Shown in pieces: positions 26,947-39,396 of a stretch of 60,660 bases of DNA. The DNA comes from Clostridia bacterium. GTDB lineage: Bacteria > Bacillota_A > Clostridia > Christensenellales > Aristaeellaceae. The position numbers and the translations under genes are program-made. The stretch spans positions 1 through 60,660 of the forward strand of contig JAFWQM010000124.1 in assembly GCA_017509065.1 (NCBI GenBank), given 5' to 3'. The notes beneath the pieces are model-generated. The model worked only from the letters and a program-made list of their open reading frames with translations, ran no database searches and was not told the DNA's origin. Position 1 is the stretch's first letter, and every line of letters begins with the position of its first letter.

Positions 26947-28577
26947 CTGTTTTGGGCTGCTCCTTCCAATAGAATTGGGGTGGTCAGAATGGGAATATCC
27001 ACCTGGCCAACGAAGTTGAAGACGATCTTGATTTCCTGCTTCCGTTTGCCGCTGGTTTTATCCGGCGCGCAGACAAGAATCTTCTTGATGAACTCGTTCA
27101 CGATGGTGGGTGTCAGCACGGGAATGTCCACATACTTTTCCACCAGCGCGGCGAAACGGTCGTAGTTGTCGGTAGCCTCCTGCTGGGATGCAATCAATTC
27201 CTCCAGGACTTCGATTTCTGTCCGCAGGCTTTCCTGCTCGACTTCGTAATCCGCCGTCATTTTCTGGTAGCGTTCCTCCGACAGAGAACCGAGCACATGG
27301 TCTTCGTACAGCCGGGTCATCAGTTTGTCCACATCAGCCAGCCTTTTCTTGGCTTGGGCAAGCTGCTTTTGATCCTGCTGAATGCTCTTAGCCTGAGCGT
27401 CACGGGTGGATTGCATCCATTCTTGCTGGAAGCCTTCCGCGTCTTCCCGCACATAGTCGGTCACGGCCCGTATGCGTTCCAGCACGATGTCCCGCAGCAC
27501 ATGTTCCCGGATGTAATGCGCGGTGCATTCTCCCCGGCCCGCTTTGTACTTGGAGCAGATATAGTGATCCTGCTTCCCTTCAAAGCTCTTGCATGTGCAG
27601 AAGTGCATCCTGCTTCCGCAGTCGGCACATACAAGGAGACTGGTGAAGAACCCTTCCCGTTCCGCCCGCTGAATGGTGCGGTGCCGCTGCTTCCGCAATT
27701 CCTGTACCCTTTCCCATTGTTCCTTGGGGATGATCGCTTCCTGCGTATCCTCCACGATGAACATGTCTTCCACCTGGTTCGGGATACGCTTTTTCAGCTT
27801 ATAGGATTTGGAAAAGGTCTTGAAATTGCAGGTGCAGCCGGTGTATTCCATGCGTTCCAGGATCGCCACGATGCTGCCATCCTCCCAATGATAGGGAAAG
27901 GGAGGAAGCGGTTTTCCATGACGCCGGGCATAAACCGTCTTGGATGTCGACACTTTTTCCTTTTCCAGCAGATTGGCGATTCGTTTCGGGCCGCTGCCTG
28001 CCAGCGCCAGGTCGAAGATGCGCTTCACCACCGGCGCTGTTTCCGGGTCGATGATCCAATGACCTTTCCGCATCGGGTCTTCCAGATAACCGTAGGGCGG
28101 ACGGTTCATGTGCTGCCCGCTGGTGCCTTTTGCTTTCAGCACGGCTCGGACTTTCTTGCTGGTGTCGCGTGCGTAAAAATCGTTGAACAAGTTCCGGATG
28201 GGGGTGAAGTCGTCCTGCCCCTTGTCCGAATCCACGCCGTCATTGACGGCGATGAAACGGACGTTGTAGCTGGGAAACACAATCTCCGTGTACTGGCCCA
28301 CTTGCAGGTAATCCCGCCCGAAGCGGCTCATGTCCTTCACGATGATGGTGCTCACCTGTCCGGCTTCCACCAGCGACAGCAGTTCCTTCATGGCGGGACG
28401 ATTGAAATTGGTTCCGGTGTACCCATCATCCACGAAGTAACGGGTGTTGGTGAAACCGTGGGAATCTGCATAGCGTTGGAGCAGGGCGCGCTGGTTTTGA
28501 ATGGAGTTCGACTCACCTTCCAGGTCGTCTTCATTGCTGAGTCTGCAATATAACGCGGTGATCTGCTGCTGATTCAT
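26934..28577 (-). CDS. Large serine recombinase (TnpX-like integrase)
   Basis: The protein has 547 residues from ATG 28577 (AAGGAGG upstream; the frame is open further upstream without a site). The resolvase domain (1-150) has YCRLSNEDD with the catalytic Ser14 and DMSRFGRDYLQVGQY. A recombinase domain follows (about 165-275). A zinc ribbon has CADCGSRMHFC and YICSKYKAGRGEC, and a long coiled coil (about 395-470) controls synapsis. The C-terminal part includes DUF4368-like sequence. Such enzymes insert circular elements at short sites with a 2-base core. It should drive integration and excision of this element. Confidence 0.93.
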   Translation of the reverse strand: MNQQQITALYCRLSNEDDLEGESNSIQNQRALLQRYADSHGFTNTRYFVDDGYTGTNFNRPAMKELLSLVEAGQVSTIIVKDMSRFGRDYLQVGQYTEIVFPSYNVRFIAVNDGVDSDKGQDDFTPIRNLFNDFYARDTSKKVRAVLKAKGTSGQHMNRPPYGYLEDPMRKGHWIIDPETAPVVKRIFDLALAGSGPKRIANLLEKEKVSTSKTVYARRHGKPLPPFPYHWEDGSIVAILERMEYTGCTCNFKTFSKSYKLKKRIPNQVEDMFIVEDTQEAIIPKEQWERVQELRKQRHRTIQRAEREGFFTSLLVCADCGSRMHFCTCKSFEGKQDHYICSKYKAGRGECTAHYIREHVLRDIVLERIRAVTDYVREDAEGFQQEWMQSTRDAQAKSIQQDQKQLAQAKKRLADVDKLMTRLYEDHVLGSLSEERYQKMTADYEVEQESLRTEIEVLEELIASQQEATDNYDRFAALVEKYVDIPVLTPTIVNEFIKKILVCAPDKTSGKRKQEIKIVFNFVGQVDIPILTTPILLEGAAQNRKTA

Positions 28578-28654
28578 GGTTAAATCCTCCTTCTGCGAAT
28601 CAGCCGACAGTACCGTAGTGCTTGGCCTTATCATACCATATTCCGGTGTATTTG

Positions 28655-28900
28655 TCATCCCTGAAACACCGCCTTTTCAGGCATGGGATCGGTGAAGATG
28701 AGGCGTTTCACTTTATCTTTCAGTGGTTCGGTTCCCCCGTATTCGGTGCGGATGATGTACCAGGTGTTCCCGATCTTCCGCAGGGTGGTTCCATGGAAGG
28801 GATTGCTTTCTGTCCCTTGCCAGTCATCAAACAATCCAGGTGGCGGATCGTCTTTAACATCATAAATGGCGCATAAATCAATACGTTCAGGTTCGTTCAT
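28655..28900 (-). CDS. TnpW-like transposon-encoded small protein
   Basis: The protein has 81 residues. The C-terminal stretch TTLRKIGNTWYIIRTEYGG...LKDKVKRLIF follows the pattern (KIGxTxYxV...LxDKVxRLI) of the TnpW family found beside TnpX recombinases in Tn4451-like and related elements. The function is unknown. GGAGG precedes the ATG. It stands between relaxase and recombinase on the same strand and its 3' end is 78 bases from the recombinase start. Confidence 0.6.
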   Translation of the reverse strand: MNEPERIDLCAIYDVKDDPPPGLFDDWQGTESNPFHGTTLRKIGNTWYIIRTEYGGTEPLKDKVKRLIFTDPMPEKAVFQG

Positions 28901-28915
28901 AGTTCCTCCGATATA

Positions 28916-30406
28916 TCAGTTTATATTTCGATCATTCTTTTTCTGCTGTTCCGCTTGCTGCGTCTGGTTCCGCTCTTGCTCTTTCAGAACAGAATCAATC
29001 TGCGCCTGGATGCGGAACAATTCTTTGGATTCTTCCCGCTGCTTCTTCAATTCCTCATAGTCCGCGGAGTATTCAGCGGAAAGCCGTTCCGCTTCTTCTT
29101 TCCATTGAGCCAGATGCAGCGTTTTGTCCTGTGAGTCTTTCATTAGTTGATCCAGTATCCGCTTAGCACCGAAGTGGATGTTGAAGTCCATTTCGTGTTC
29201 TTTCCGGTACTGGTCGCGTTTCATTTTGAAATGGATGTTCTTTAGCCCATCCACAACTTCTTTCGTGCTTCTGTACCGTTCGGCAGCGGAAATCAATTCT
29301 TTGAGCTCCTTCTGCCGCTTTTCACTGACACGCATTTTCTGGTTGAGTGTATCGACCTTCTCCCGGTATTGATCGGTGATGGTCTGTAGATCATCCAGAG
29401 TAGAAAGGCCGTGTTTCTCCAAATATACAATATCCTGGGATACTCGTTTCAGATTGTTCGCCTTGGCCTTGTCGGTGTAAGCACCGGCATTTCGTTTTTT
29501 CAGATATTCCAGCAATAAGAGGGATAAGCTGGGCGATACCGGTTCTTTTAGGTTTGTTTTCGCTTCTTTGATCCATGCGGCTAACTCCTGATACCGGGCA
29601 ATTAGTTTTTTCAGGAGAACATTGGCAGCGCGTATCATCCGGTTCAGGTTCCCTTTTTCGGTGCGTATGCCCTTCTTTTCCATCACCCGAACCGTGGGGC
29701 CTTCGTGGATGGTCGGCAGTTGGTGGATGCCCTGCTCCTTATAGGAGCGGTGGTCAATATGAACGCCTGCCGCCTTCTTTTCCAGTTCATCGTTGACATA
29801 CCTGGCCCATTCCTCCCGCCAATGGAGCAGCGTTTCCTTCTGTCCCCAGTCGGTGGTAGGAACGGATTTCCAGATATAGTTCCCGTGTTCATCCCGCACA
29901 CGCTGACCATTTTTGTTCAGCGTGTACTCCCGTTGCTGCTTGTTTCCCCAGGTGCCGTCCTCGTTCATGGGACGAATGGGACACAGCACATGAAAGTGTG
30001 GATTGGGAATGCCGCCCTTTGGGTCGGGGGCATGTACCGCGAAGTCGCAGATCATGCCCCGGCTGACGAACTGTTCCATTAGGAATCGCCGCGCTAACGC
30101 AATGTTTTCCTCTGCGGTCAACTCGTTTTGCAGCGCGATGTCGTAGCTGTACGCCAGTTGTGCTTTCGGATGTTCCTCCACTTTTTCGACCTCGTTCCAC
30201 AGCGTTTCCCGGTCGGCGTAATGTCTGGGGACATGGGAAGGCAGCAGGATCTCTTTATAAACCACGCCTTGCTTCTTGGTGTAATCCGCCTGCTCGTTAT
30301 AGTAATCGCTGAATAAACACTCACCCGCCCGGTAAGCGGCAGCGGCTAAAACCGATTGCCCGGCGGAACGTTTTATGATCCCGGCATGAAAATGATACAG
30401 GGCAAT
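28916..30406 (-). CDS. mobA: MobQ-type (MobA/MobL) relaxase with a non-ATG start
   Basis: The protein is about 496 residues. The reading frame reaches back to 30409, where family N-terminal sequence ALYHFHAGIIKRSAGQSVLAA and AAYRAGE is encoded; starting at the first NTG codon inside (GTG 30265) would remove it and destroy the relaxase domain. No ATG is available upstream. The best fit is ATT at 30406, giving MALYHF as in relatives, with GGAGGTGAC nine bases upstream and overlapping the TGA of the DUF3847 gene by one base; CTG at 30409 is the alternative. The metal triad motif PHFHVL is present. The C-terminal 200 residues are coiled coil. It would nick the oriT near 30948-30957. Confidence 0.85.
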   Translation of the reverse strand: MALYHFHAGIIKRSAGQSVLAAAAYRAGECLFSDYYNEQADYTKKQGVVYKEILLPSHVPRHYADRETLWNEVEKVEEHPKAQLAYSYDIALQNELTAEENIALARRFLMEQFVSRGMICDFAVHAPDPKGGIPNPHFHVLCPIRPMNEDGTWGNKQQREYTLNKNGQRVRDEHGNYIWKSVPTTDWGQKETLLHWREEWARYVNDELEKKAAGVHIDHRSYKEQGIHQLPTIHEGPTVRVMEKKGIRTEKGNLNRMIRAANVLLKKLIARYQELAAWIKEAKTNLKEPVSPSLSLLLLEYLKKRNAGAYTDKAKANNLKRVSQDIVYLEKHGLSTLDDLQTITDQYREKVDTLNQKMRVSEKRQKELKELISAAERYRSTKEVVDGLKNIHFKMKRDQYRKEHEMDFNIHFGAKRILDQLMKDSQDKTLHLAQWKEEAERLSAEYSADYEELKKQREESKELFRIQAQIDSVLKEQERNQTQQAEQQKKNDRNIN

Positions 30407-30750
30407 CAGCCGTCACCTCCTTCTTCTGGGTTGGGGTGCTCAACTTTAAATGCTTTCAGAATTGCAGCCGTATCAGCAGATGTCAGAACCTTTTGCATCA
30501 ATTGATAGAAGTCAGCATCCTCTATGTCTTTTGATGCGGGCCAGATGCTTTCAATGGCTGCGCCTTTGGTGATCAGCCGGTGCGCACGTTTCGCCCGTTC
30601 GCCGCGTTTGTAGTATTCATCTAAGTTTTCCAGGCGTTGGATTTGTCTTGCCAGTATCTCGTTTTCTTGTTCGGCCTTCACGATCAAATGCAGGTTTCTC
30701 TGGTATTCTTCCTTGTGCTTCTGCAGGTCAGGGCTAAATTCATATTTCAT
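30406..30750 (-). CDS. DUF3847 family mobilization accessory protein
   Basis: The protein has 114 residues. The start ATG 30750 has GGAGG upstream; the longer open frame upstream covers the oriT and lacks support. It is a coiled coil (KHKEEYQRNLHLIVKAEQ) with the family stretch RKARTHRLITKGAAIESI-like (here RAKRAHRLITKGAAIESIWP). DUF3847 proteins lie immediately before MobQ relaxases in clostridial elements and may act like a MobC relaxosome protein (inference). Its stop overlaps the relaxase start. Confidence 0.8.
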   Translation of the reverse strand: MKYEFSPDLQKHKEEYQRNLHLIVKAEQENEILARQIQRLENLDEYYKRGERAKRAHRLITKGAAIESIWPASKDIEDADFYQLMQKVLTSADTAAILKAFKVEHPNPEEGGDG

Positions 30751-30911
30751 GGGTTCCTCCGTTATCAATATTTGCGTTAATTGCGTTGTGATTTCGTTCA
30801 TCGTTGTAACCATAGGATAGCCGCGAAGCGGCGCAAGGGCTATGCCCTTGTCATTGCAGAGCGATGCAGGGAGGATGCTGCATTCGGATGCCGTCGTCCT
30901 CCGTTTCGCAG

Positions 30912-30960
30912 AGCGCACATACGGGACAGCAGGGCTGAAACCGTATATAAGTGCGCCATT
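30912..30960 (-). other. oriT: oriT-like site with MobQ-type nick region
   Basis: TAAGTGCGCC (30948-30957) matches the nick-region core of MobQ origins such as RSF1010 and pIP501 (TAAGTGCGCCCT). An imperfect inverted repeat (GCGCACATACGG near 30913 and CCGTAT...GTGCGC to 30956) precedes it, as in those origins. It lies upstream of the mob operon in the 460-base gap between the DUF3847 gene and the regulator; nothing else is evident there except the regulator's promoter. The exact nick position and the strand cut are not proven. Confidence 0.72.
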
Positions 30961-31138
30961 CGGTTCTTTTTTGTGTCTCCGATCCATTCCTTTCTTTTTA
31001 CTCCGCCGGGGCTGTACCTTCCCCGACCTCCTATTTTCCGTCTTGCCGTCAACAGCGTAAAAAGAATACCACAAAAAAGCCCGCTCCCTGACAAAACAGG
31101 CAGAATTGCAAAAATGGCAGGTTCCGGGTCATCCCAAA

Positions 31139-31167
31139 TTGCAAAAACGCAATGAACGTGGTATACT
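31139..31167 (+). promoter_or_regulatory. Promoter of the element regulator
   Basis: TTGCAA (31139-31144) and TATACT (31162-31167) have a 17-base spacer, 45 bases before the ATG. Confidence 0.7.
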
Positions 31168-31211
31168 TCTAAACGAGAAAGCACGTTTACCGCATTTGGA
31201 GGACGATCCAT

Positions 31212-32012
31212 ATGAATCGAAAAATGACTCCCCGTGACCGCATTATTGAATTGATGGAAGAAAGAAATTTGAGCCAGAAGGAACTGGCGAACAGAATCGG
31301 GCTTTCGGAATCGCAGGTCAGCCGCATTAAAAGCGGCGAAACATCAACGCTCAACAGCGAAATACTGATAGCTCTATCGAAGGAATTCAATGTTTCAACC
31401 GACTACCTATTATGCCTCACCGACATCAGTACACCGAAAAACAGTGACATTTCCGAGCTGAGATTGTCGGAGGTCGCTGTGCGCAAACTGCTGGATGGCT
31501 CCATCAATACAGACATACTCAACCGCCTGATGGAGCATAGCGACTTTCCTTTCCTGCTGAAACTGATTCAGATTTATTTCTGCGATTCCGCCACCTTGGG
31601 CATCAGCAGCAGAAATGAATCCATTGATTTTATCATCGGCGTCCTGAACGAATTCAGCGCCGAGAACCCGGAATACAAAGATGAAGTCCAGCACGATCAG
31701 GATGTATTCAAGGCGCAGAAGATGAAGCCCCACGAAGCGGAAAACGAAAAGATCAAGGAAGTGCTGTTCCGTATGCTGCGGGATATTAAGCAGGGCATCG
31801 AGAATAAAGTGCCGACAGCGCCTATCACTGCCGCAGGAACCATGAAGGAAATGCTTGCATCCCTTCCCAGGGAGGTAAGACGCAAAGCAACCAAAGCCGA
31901 TATTGTAAAACTAACCGCAATGCAGGCACAGAAAACGTTATCCAAAATGGATCGGGAGTCATTGGAGATGGTGCATGATGTGTTGGAAAATATGCTGAAT
32001 ATGTCAAAATAA
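31212..32012 (+). CDS. XRE-family regulator of the element
   Basis: The protein has 266 residues. The N-terminal helix-turn-helix is RIIELMEERNLSQKELANRIGLSESQVSRIKSGETSTL (Cro/C1 type). The C-terminal 190 residues are not recognised and are likely to hold oligomerisation or signal-sensing functions. GGAGG precedes the ATG. It is transcribed away from the mob genes toward the restriction operon and could repress mobilization, the restriction genes, or both (inference). Confidence 0.88.
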   Translation: MNRKMTPRDRIIELMEERNLSQKELANRIGLSESQVSRIKSGETSTLNSEILIALSKEFNVSTDYLLCLTDISTPKNSDISELRLSEVAVRKLLDGSINTDILNRLMEHSDFPFLLKLIQIYFCDSATLGISSRNESIDFIIGVLNEFSAENPEYKDEVQHDQDVFKAQKMKPHEAENEKIKEVLFRMLRDIKQGIENKVPTAPITAAGTMKEMLASLPREVRRKATKADIVKLTAMQAQKTLSKMDRESLEMVHDVLENMLNMSK

Positions 32013-32033
32013 AGCCAATCGGAAGATTATACT

Positions 32034-32061
32034 TTGAGAAATTGACCATCCATGATATAAT
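32034..32061 (+). promoter_or_regulatory. Promoter of the restriction operon
   Basis: TTGAGA (32034-32039) and perfect TATAAT (32056-32061) have a 16-base spacer, 70 bases before hsdR. Confidence 0.65.
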
Positions 32062-32130
32062 TTCAATGGAAGAGAACAGGTTTCTAGCATCGTTAAAACT
32101 CAGCCGACAGATATTTTATGGAGGAATGTT

Positions 32131-34884
32131 ATGCTTCCTGAAGAAAAAGCGCGTGAGAGAATTGACCGGCAATTGAAAAATGCCGGATGGGATATCGTTC
32201 CCCGTGATGAATATATCCCTCAAAGCGCCTCCGCGGTAAAGGAAGCGCTGATGCAGGGAAACACGGAAAGCGATTATTTGTTTTTTGTAGATGACAAGGC
32301 CATTGCTGTGTTGGAAGCAAAGCGGGAAGAAAACCCACTGAAAGAGGATGTGGAGATCCAAGCGGAAAAATATGCCGTTCATCCGCAAAGCTGGTATGGA
32401 TTGTGGTATGATGGCCTCATCCCATTGGTATACCTGGCAAACGGCAGCAGAATCTATTACAAAAATATGCTGACACCGGATGCGGATTATACTGAACTTA
32501 CGGAAATGCACTCCCCGAAGGAGATGCTCCGTCTGATCCATAAGACGTCAGCTTATGGCGCGCTGCCACGTCTGGAAAAGCGGGGTCTGCGCGACTGCCA
32601 GTATCGAGCGGAGATGAAGTTTGAGCAATCCATCAAGAACGGAAAGAAGAAAAGCCTGGCTGTTCTCGCGACGGGCAGCGGCAAAACCTATCTCGCCTGC
32701 CTGGCCAGTTATCGTTTGCTGAATTATACGCCCGTTCGGCGCGTGCTGTTTTTGGTGGATCGAAACAATCTCGCTCGCCAGACAGAAAGTGAATTCAGCC
32801 GGTTTGACCGGACAGAGGGGCAGGAAGAAATGAGCTCCCTGTATGAAATCAAACGGCTGAGGCGTGACAGCGATGTGAAAGCAGACATCGTGATTTCCAC
32901 CATTCAAAAGCTGTTTGCCGTCCTGACCGGGCAGCAGCTTTCGGAGGACAGCGAAGATTTCGAGGACGAACGGACAGCGGAAGAAGAAGAAAAGGAAGAC
33001 AAGACCGTTATCCAGCTGGGAGACAACCTGCGCATTCCGCCCGACCATTTCCAATTGATCGTTGTGGATGAATGTCACCGCTCCATCTATGGCAAGTGGA
33101 AGGCAGTGCTAGACTATTTTTCCGGTGCGCACATCCTCGGCTTGACCGCAACCCCTACGCCGGAAGCGTATGCCTTTTTCAACAATAATACCATTGAAAA
33201 ATACACCTATGAAGACTCTGTGGTGGACGGCGTGAATGTGCCTTCCCGTGTGTATCGGATCGTCACGAAGGTTACCGAACACGGCGGCGCGATCAAAGCG
33301 GGAACCAAGGTAACTGAAACCGCCCGCAAGACAGGGAAAGAGACGGCTTACACAGCGGGTGAAAGGGTGGATTACGCCCCCGCCGCGTTGGATCGTTCCG
33401 TGGTGAACCGGGACCAGATTCGGGAAGTGCTGGCTCAATATAAAAAGGCAATATACGAAGACCTGTACCCGGAACGGGAGCACCGGTGGGAATACGTCCC
33501 CAAAACGCTGATTTTCGCCAAGGACGATCACCACGCCACGGAGATCGTGGAAACGGCGAAAGCCGTGTTCGGTTCAGAATTTGAAGGCGGCGAAGCACCG
33601 GAACATTTTGTGCAGAAGATCACCTACACATCCGGCGATTCCAACGCCCTGATCCGCGACCTGCGGACGGAAAAAGACTTCCGCATCGCCGTCACGGTCA
33701 CGCTGGTGGCCACCGGCACGGACGTGAAGCCGCTGGAAGTGGTTCTGTTCATGAAGGACGTATTCTCCGACGTGCTGTATACCCAAATGAAAGGCCGGGG
33801 CTGCCGCGTCATTGACGACGACAAGCTCCGCGAGGTCACGCCCAACGCCGACACGAAGGAGTGCTATTACATCGTGGACGCCGTCGGCGTGACGGAACAC
33901 GACAAAATGATCCCGCATCCCAGTACGGATCAGAAGCCCGGCGAAAAGGTTCTTTCTTTGGAACACCTGCTGGAGCACCTGGCGCATAACGAACTGAGCG
34001 ACGAAAACCTGTGGCTGCTGCGGGATTACTGCGCCGCCATCCACCGGCGGTATGAGAACAATCCCCTGTTCGGCAGGCATCTGGATGCCTTCATAGCCAG
34101 CTACGGTTTCGCTCCCCGCACCATCGCCAACGCCATCCAGCAGGCTTTCGATCAAAACAGCCTACCGCCCTTTACCAGCCCCTCCGAGGATAACGCCATT
34201 CGCATGGCGCTGATCGGTGGCCTCATCACCAGCATCCCCGCCCGGAGAAAGCTGCTGGAAATGCAGCGCGGTTACATCGTCTCCACCGAGGAAGACCCTG
34301 ACGAACTGATCTACGCGGGCTTCTCCAAGGAAACTGCCAAAACCTTCATCGGGAACTTTGAAAAGTACCTGAACGACAACAAAGACCGCCTGGAAGCCCT
34401 GCGCATCATCTACAACGCCGAGGACACCGTGATCACCCATTCCATGCTGGCGGAGCTGCGGGACAGTTTGCTTTCCCAGGATCGCCGCTTCGGCATCTAT
34501 CCCATCTGGAAGAATTACAAGGTGCTGGATGAATCCGGCGACGTGGACGATCTGGACACCAAGGCCAATGTGAACGCCCTCACGCACCTGATCCAGCTGG
34601 TGCGCTTCGCCTACAAGCGGAGCCGCACGCTGACCAGCCTGCTGAACGGCTACACCCAGCGCTTTAACCTGTATTGCGGCCAGGCTCAGCGCAGCCTGAC
34701 CGACGATCAAAAGGAACTGATGCGGCAGATTGCCGAGTTTGTCATCAACGACGGCGCGCTGTCAGTCATGGATCTGAACGAAGTGGACACTGACCTGTGG
34801 CGCAGGGGCATTACCCTGTTTGGCGCGAAGGTGCTGGAAGCCGAAATGCGCTCCATGGCCCAGATTCTGCTGAAAGCTGCGTAA
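32131..34884 (+). CDS. hsdR: Type I restriction enzyme, R subunit
   Basis: The protein has 917 residues. The N-terminal PD-(D/E)XK nuclease has DYLFFVDD and VLEAK (Glu62, Lys64). The SF2 translocase has Walker A ATGSGKT (about 180), DECH box VVDECHRS (about 312), LGLTATP, and motif VI-like QMKGRGCRV. The C-terminal 250 residues bind the methyltransferase core. It cuts unmodified DNA at a distance after ATP-driven translocation. GGAGG precedes the ATG. It is the first gene of a five-gene operon, with hsdM starting 15 bases downstream. The first third is less GC-rich than the rest. Confidence 0.95.
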   Translation: MLPEEKARERIDRQLKNAGWDIVPRDEYIPQSASAVKEALMQGNTESDYLFFVDDKAIAVLEAKREENPLKEDVEIQAEKYAVHPQSWYGLWYDGLIPLVYLANGSRIYYKNMLTPDADYTELTEMHSPKEMLRLIHKTSAYGALPRLEKRGLRDCQYRAEMKFEQSIKNGKKKSLAVLATGSGKTYLACLASYRLLNYTPVRRVLFLVDRNNLARQTESEFSRFDRTEGQEEMSSLYEIKRLRRDSDVKADIVISTIQKLFAVLTGQQLSEDSEDFEDERTAEEEEKEDKTVIQLGDNLRIPPDHFQLIVVDECHRSIYGKWKAVLDYFSGAHILGLTATPTPEAYAFFNNNTIEKYTYEDSVVDGVNVPSRVYRIVTKVTEHGGAIKAGTKVTETARKTGKETAYTAGERVDYAPAALDRSVVNRDQIREVLAQYKKAIYEDLYPEREHRWEYVPKTLIFAKDDHHATEIVETAKAVFGSEFEGGEAPEHFVQKITYTSGDSNALIRDLRTEKDFRIAVTVTLVATGTDVKPLEVVLFMKDVFSDVLYTQMKGRGCRVIDDDKLREVTPNADTKECYYIVDAVGVTEHDKMIPHPSTDQKPGEKVLSLEHLLEHLAHNELSDENLWLLRDYCAAIHRRYENNPLFGRHLDAFIASYGFAPRTIANAIQQAFDQNSLPPFTSPSEDNAIRMALIGGLITSIPARRKLLEMQRGYIVSTEEDPDELIYAGFSKETAKTFIGNFEKYLNDNKDRLEALRIIYNAEDTVITHSMLAELRDSLLSQDRRFGIYPIWKNYKVLDESGDVDDLDTKANVNALTHLIQLVRFAYKRSRTLTSLLNGYTQRFNLYCGQAQRSLTDDQKELMRQIAEFVINDGALSVMDLNEVDTDLWRRGITLFGAKVLEAEMRSMAQILLKAA

Positions 34885-37703
<2,819 letters not shown>

Positions 37704-37732
37704 CTTCATGCAGGAAACAAGGAGAGAACGAA

Positions 37733-39373
37733 ATGAGTGATGATTTCAGAGAAGCACAACGGATATTTACTGAAATGAAAGCTGGAATTGAAAAAGCGGG
37801 AGGAGTCTTTTATCAGTATAGACCATGTAAAATAACTGAAGATATAATATATGATATTGAAAACATAAGGAATGGTGTTGTATACGCTCGTTCTCCTTTA
37901 TATATGAACGACCCTTTTGATTCTATGATAGGGTTTTCGACTGAAAAGCTATATTCAGATTTTTGTTCATTAGTTCTGGCTATGATTCCAGATCGTACAA
38001 CAAGAGATTTTTCAAAGGTATTGTTAGAAAACAAAGCGTTTGGGAAAGCGGCAGAATTTATATCAACATTAAAGGAACTACAAGGCTTTCTGAGAGTGCA
38101 AAAAAATAAATTAAAAATCAACGAAGGAACATTAAGTGAATTTGCTGTACGAGCAAGCAAAATAATTTATTCAAAGATGCCTCCAGGTCTACGAAGAAAG
38201 GTTGGCACTATTGATAGTTTTGTTGCATTGTCATTTTTAACCGCTGATGTTGATTTGTCGTCTATTACTGAGCACAATATAATGGATATGCTGAACATAG
38301 ATAAGCAAATAACAGAAATGCTGGATAGCTTTGAAAGTATAAAAGACACAATTTATTTTCCAAAGATAAAAGATTTTCTTTCCCGAATCACCATTTCATG
38401 TTTTAGTGCAAGTGGATGGGATAATCAACTAATGTGGTCTCATTATACAAATTCTTATGCTGGAATATGTATTGAATATGATTTTAGTACTGTTAATGGA
38501 GAAACAGGATTTGTTTATCCTGTGAAATATAAAGCAGAACGACCAACATTGCGACTTGCTGATATTGGGTTACAATTGGTTAATACCGACCATCGAATTG
38601 AAACTAAAATAGTTAAACCCGGAATCGAGCCAATATTCTCATACATACTAACTAAAAATGAATGCTGGAAATATGAAAAAGAATGGAGAATAATAAATTT
38701 CGGAGAACCTGATACACCTATTTTTATTAATCTTCCGAAAATAAAATCTATTACTCTTGGTTTAAATATTGACGCCATATGCAAGTCTTTATTATTTGAA
38801 GTGTGCAGAGAAAAGAATATTCCATGTTATGAATTGGTACTTGACAATGAAAAATTCCTGCTTGATAGAAGACTAATTGATCTAGATAACGTAACAATTG
38901 ACCTTGAAAAAGAAATTCTTTACTTACAACTACTGTACAATCGAATCAATAGAGCGTTGGAAGGCATAGGTAAAATTGATTGTTCAATAATATTTGATAA
39001 AGAGGCAAAAACTGTAGATACTATAATGCTTATCAGTGTTTTGCAACAATTAAATGACACATATTCCTATGCATATTTAGCCAAACGTTCGATCAATAGA
39101 ATTGCATCATTTTTTGATTCATTTTCAGATGAGGATGAGAAAAAGCTAAAGACAATTAAGACAAATATAGATATGATATATCAACTTGAATTTGATCCTG
39201 ATCAATTAAAAAATACTCTTCGATCATATAAAACGGCTGGCATTATTGACTTTTCTGATTATAAAAAGGCACTTAATCTCATTTTAAGGATAGATACTTT
39301 TATTGGAAGGATTGCTAATGAACCGTGGAATAACTTATTGGAAATAGAAATGTCTAATGATGAGAAACAGTGA
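37733..39373 (+). CDS. DUF2971 domain protein inserted in the restriction operon
   Basis: The protein has 546 residues. The first 300 match the DUF2971 pattern: YQYRPC, then SPLYMNDPFDSMIGF (about 54-68), ISCFSASGWDNQLMWSHYTNSYAG and ICIEYDF (about 220-252), and a late EKEWRIINFGEP. The remaining 200 residues are helical and unassigned. DUF2971 proteins have no settled function but occur near phage-defence genes. The gene is strongly AT-rich against hsdR/hsdM and the next gene, so it was probably acquired separately. It lies 29 bases after hsdS with AAGGAG before the ATG, and is likely part of the operon. No membrane segment or signal peptide is seen. Confidence 0.78.
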   Translation: MSDDFREAQRIFTEMKAGIEKAGGVFYQYRPCKITEDIIYDIENIRNGVVYARSPLYMNDPFDSMIGFSTEKLYSDFCSLVLAMIPDRTTRDFSKVLLENKAFGKAAEFISTLKELQGFLRVQKNKLKINEGTLSEFAVRASKIIYSKMPPGLRRKVGTIDSFVALSFLTADVDLSSITEHNIMDMLNIDKQITEMLDSFESIKDTIYFPKIKDFLSRITISCFSASGWDNQLMWSHYTNSYAGICIEYDFSTVNGETGFVYPVKYKAERPTLRLADIGLQLVNTDHRIETKIVKPGIEPIFSYILTKNECWKYEKEWRIINFGEPDTPIFINLPKIKSITLGLNIDAICKSLLFEVCREKNIPCYELVLDNEKFLLDRRLIDLDNVTIDLEKEILYLQLLYNRINRALEGIGKIDCSIIFDKEAKTVDTIMLISVLQQLNDTYSYAYLAKRSINRIASFFDSFSDEDEKKLKTIKTNIDMIYQLEFDPDQLKNTLRSYKTAGIIDFSDYKKALNLILRIDTFIGRIANEPWNNLLEIEMSNDEKQ

Positions 39374-39396
39374 GCACAAAAAATGGGGAATAATAT

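Noticed and set aside
28916..30265. GTG at 30265 as the relaxase start
   Set aside because: It would delete the conserved N-terminal relaxase motif that is encoded just upstream in the same frame, and it lacks a ribosome site.
30751..31074. N-terminal extension of the DUF3847 gene
   Set aside because: The frame stays open but crosses the oriT-like site and has no ribosome site; the ATG at 30750 has a good one.
32012..32131. Right end of the mobile element before hsdR
   Set aside because: No sequence matching the left end was found here, whereas a 17-of-18 inverted match is present at 40159-40176.
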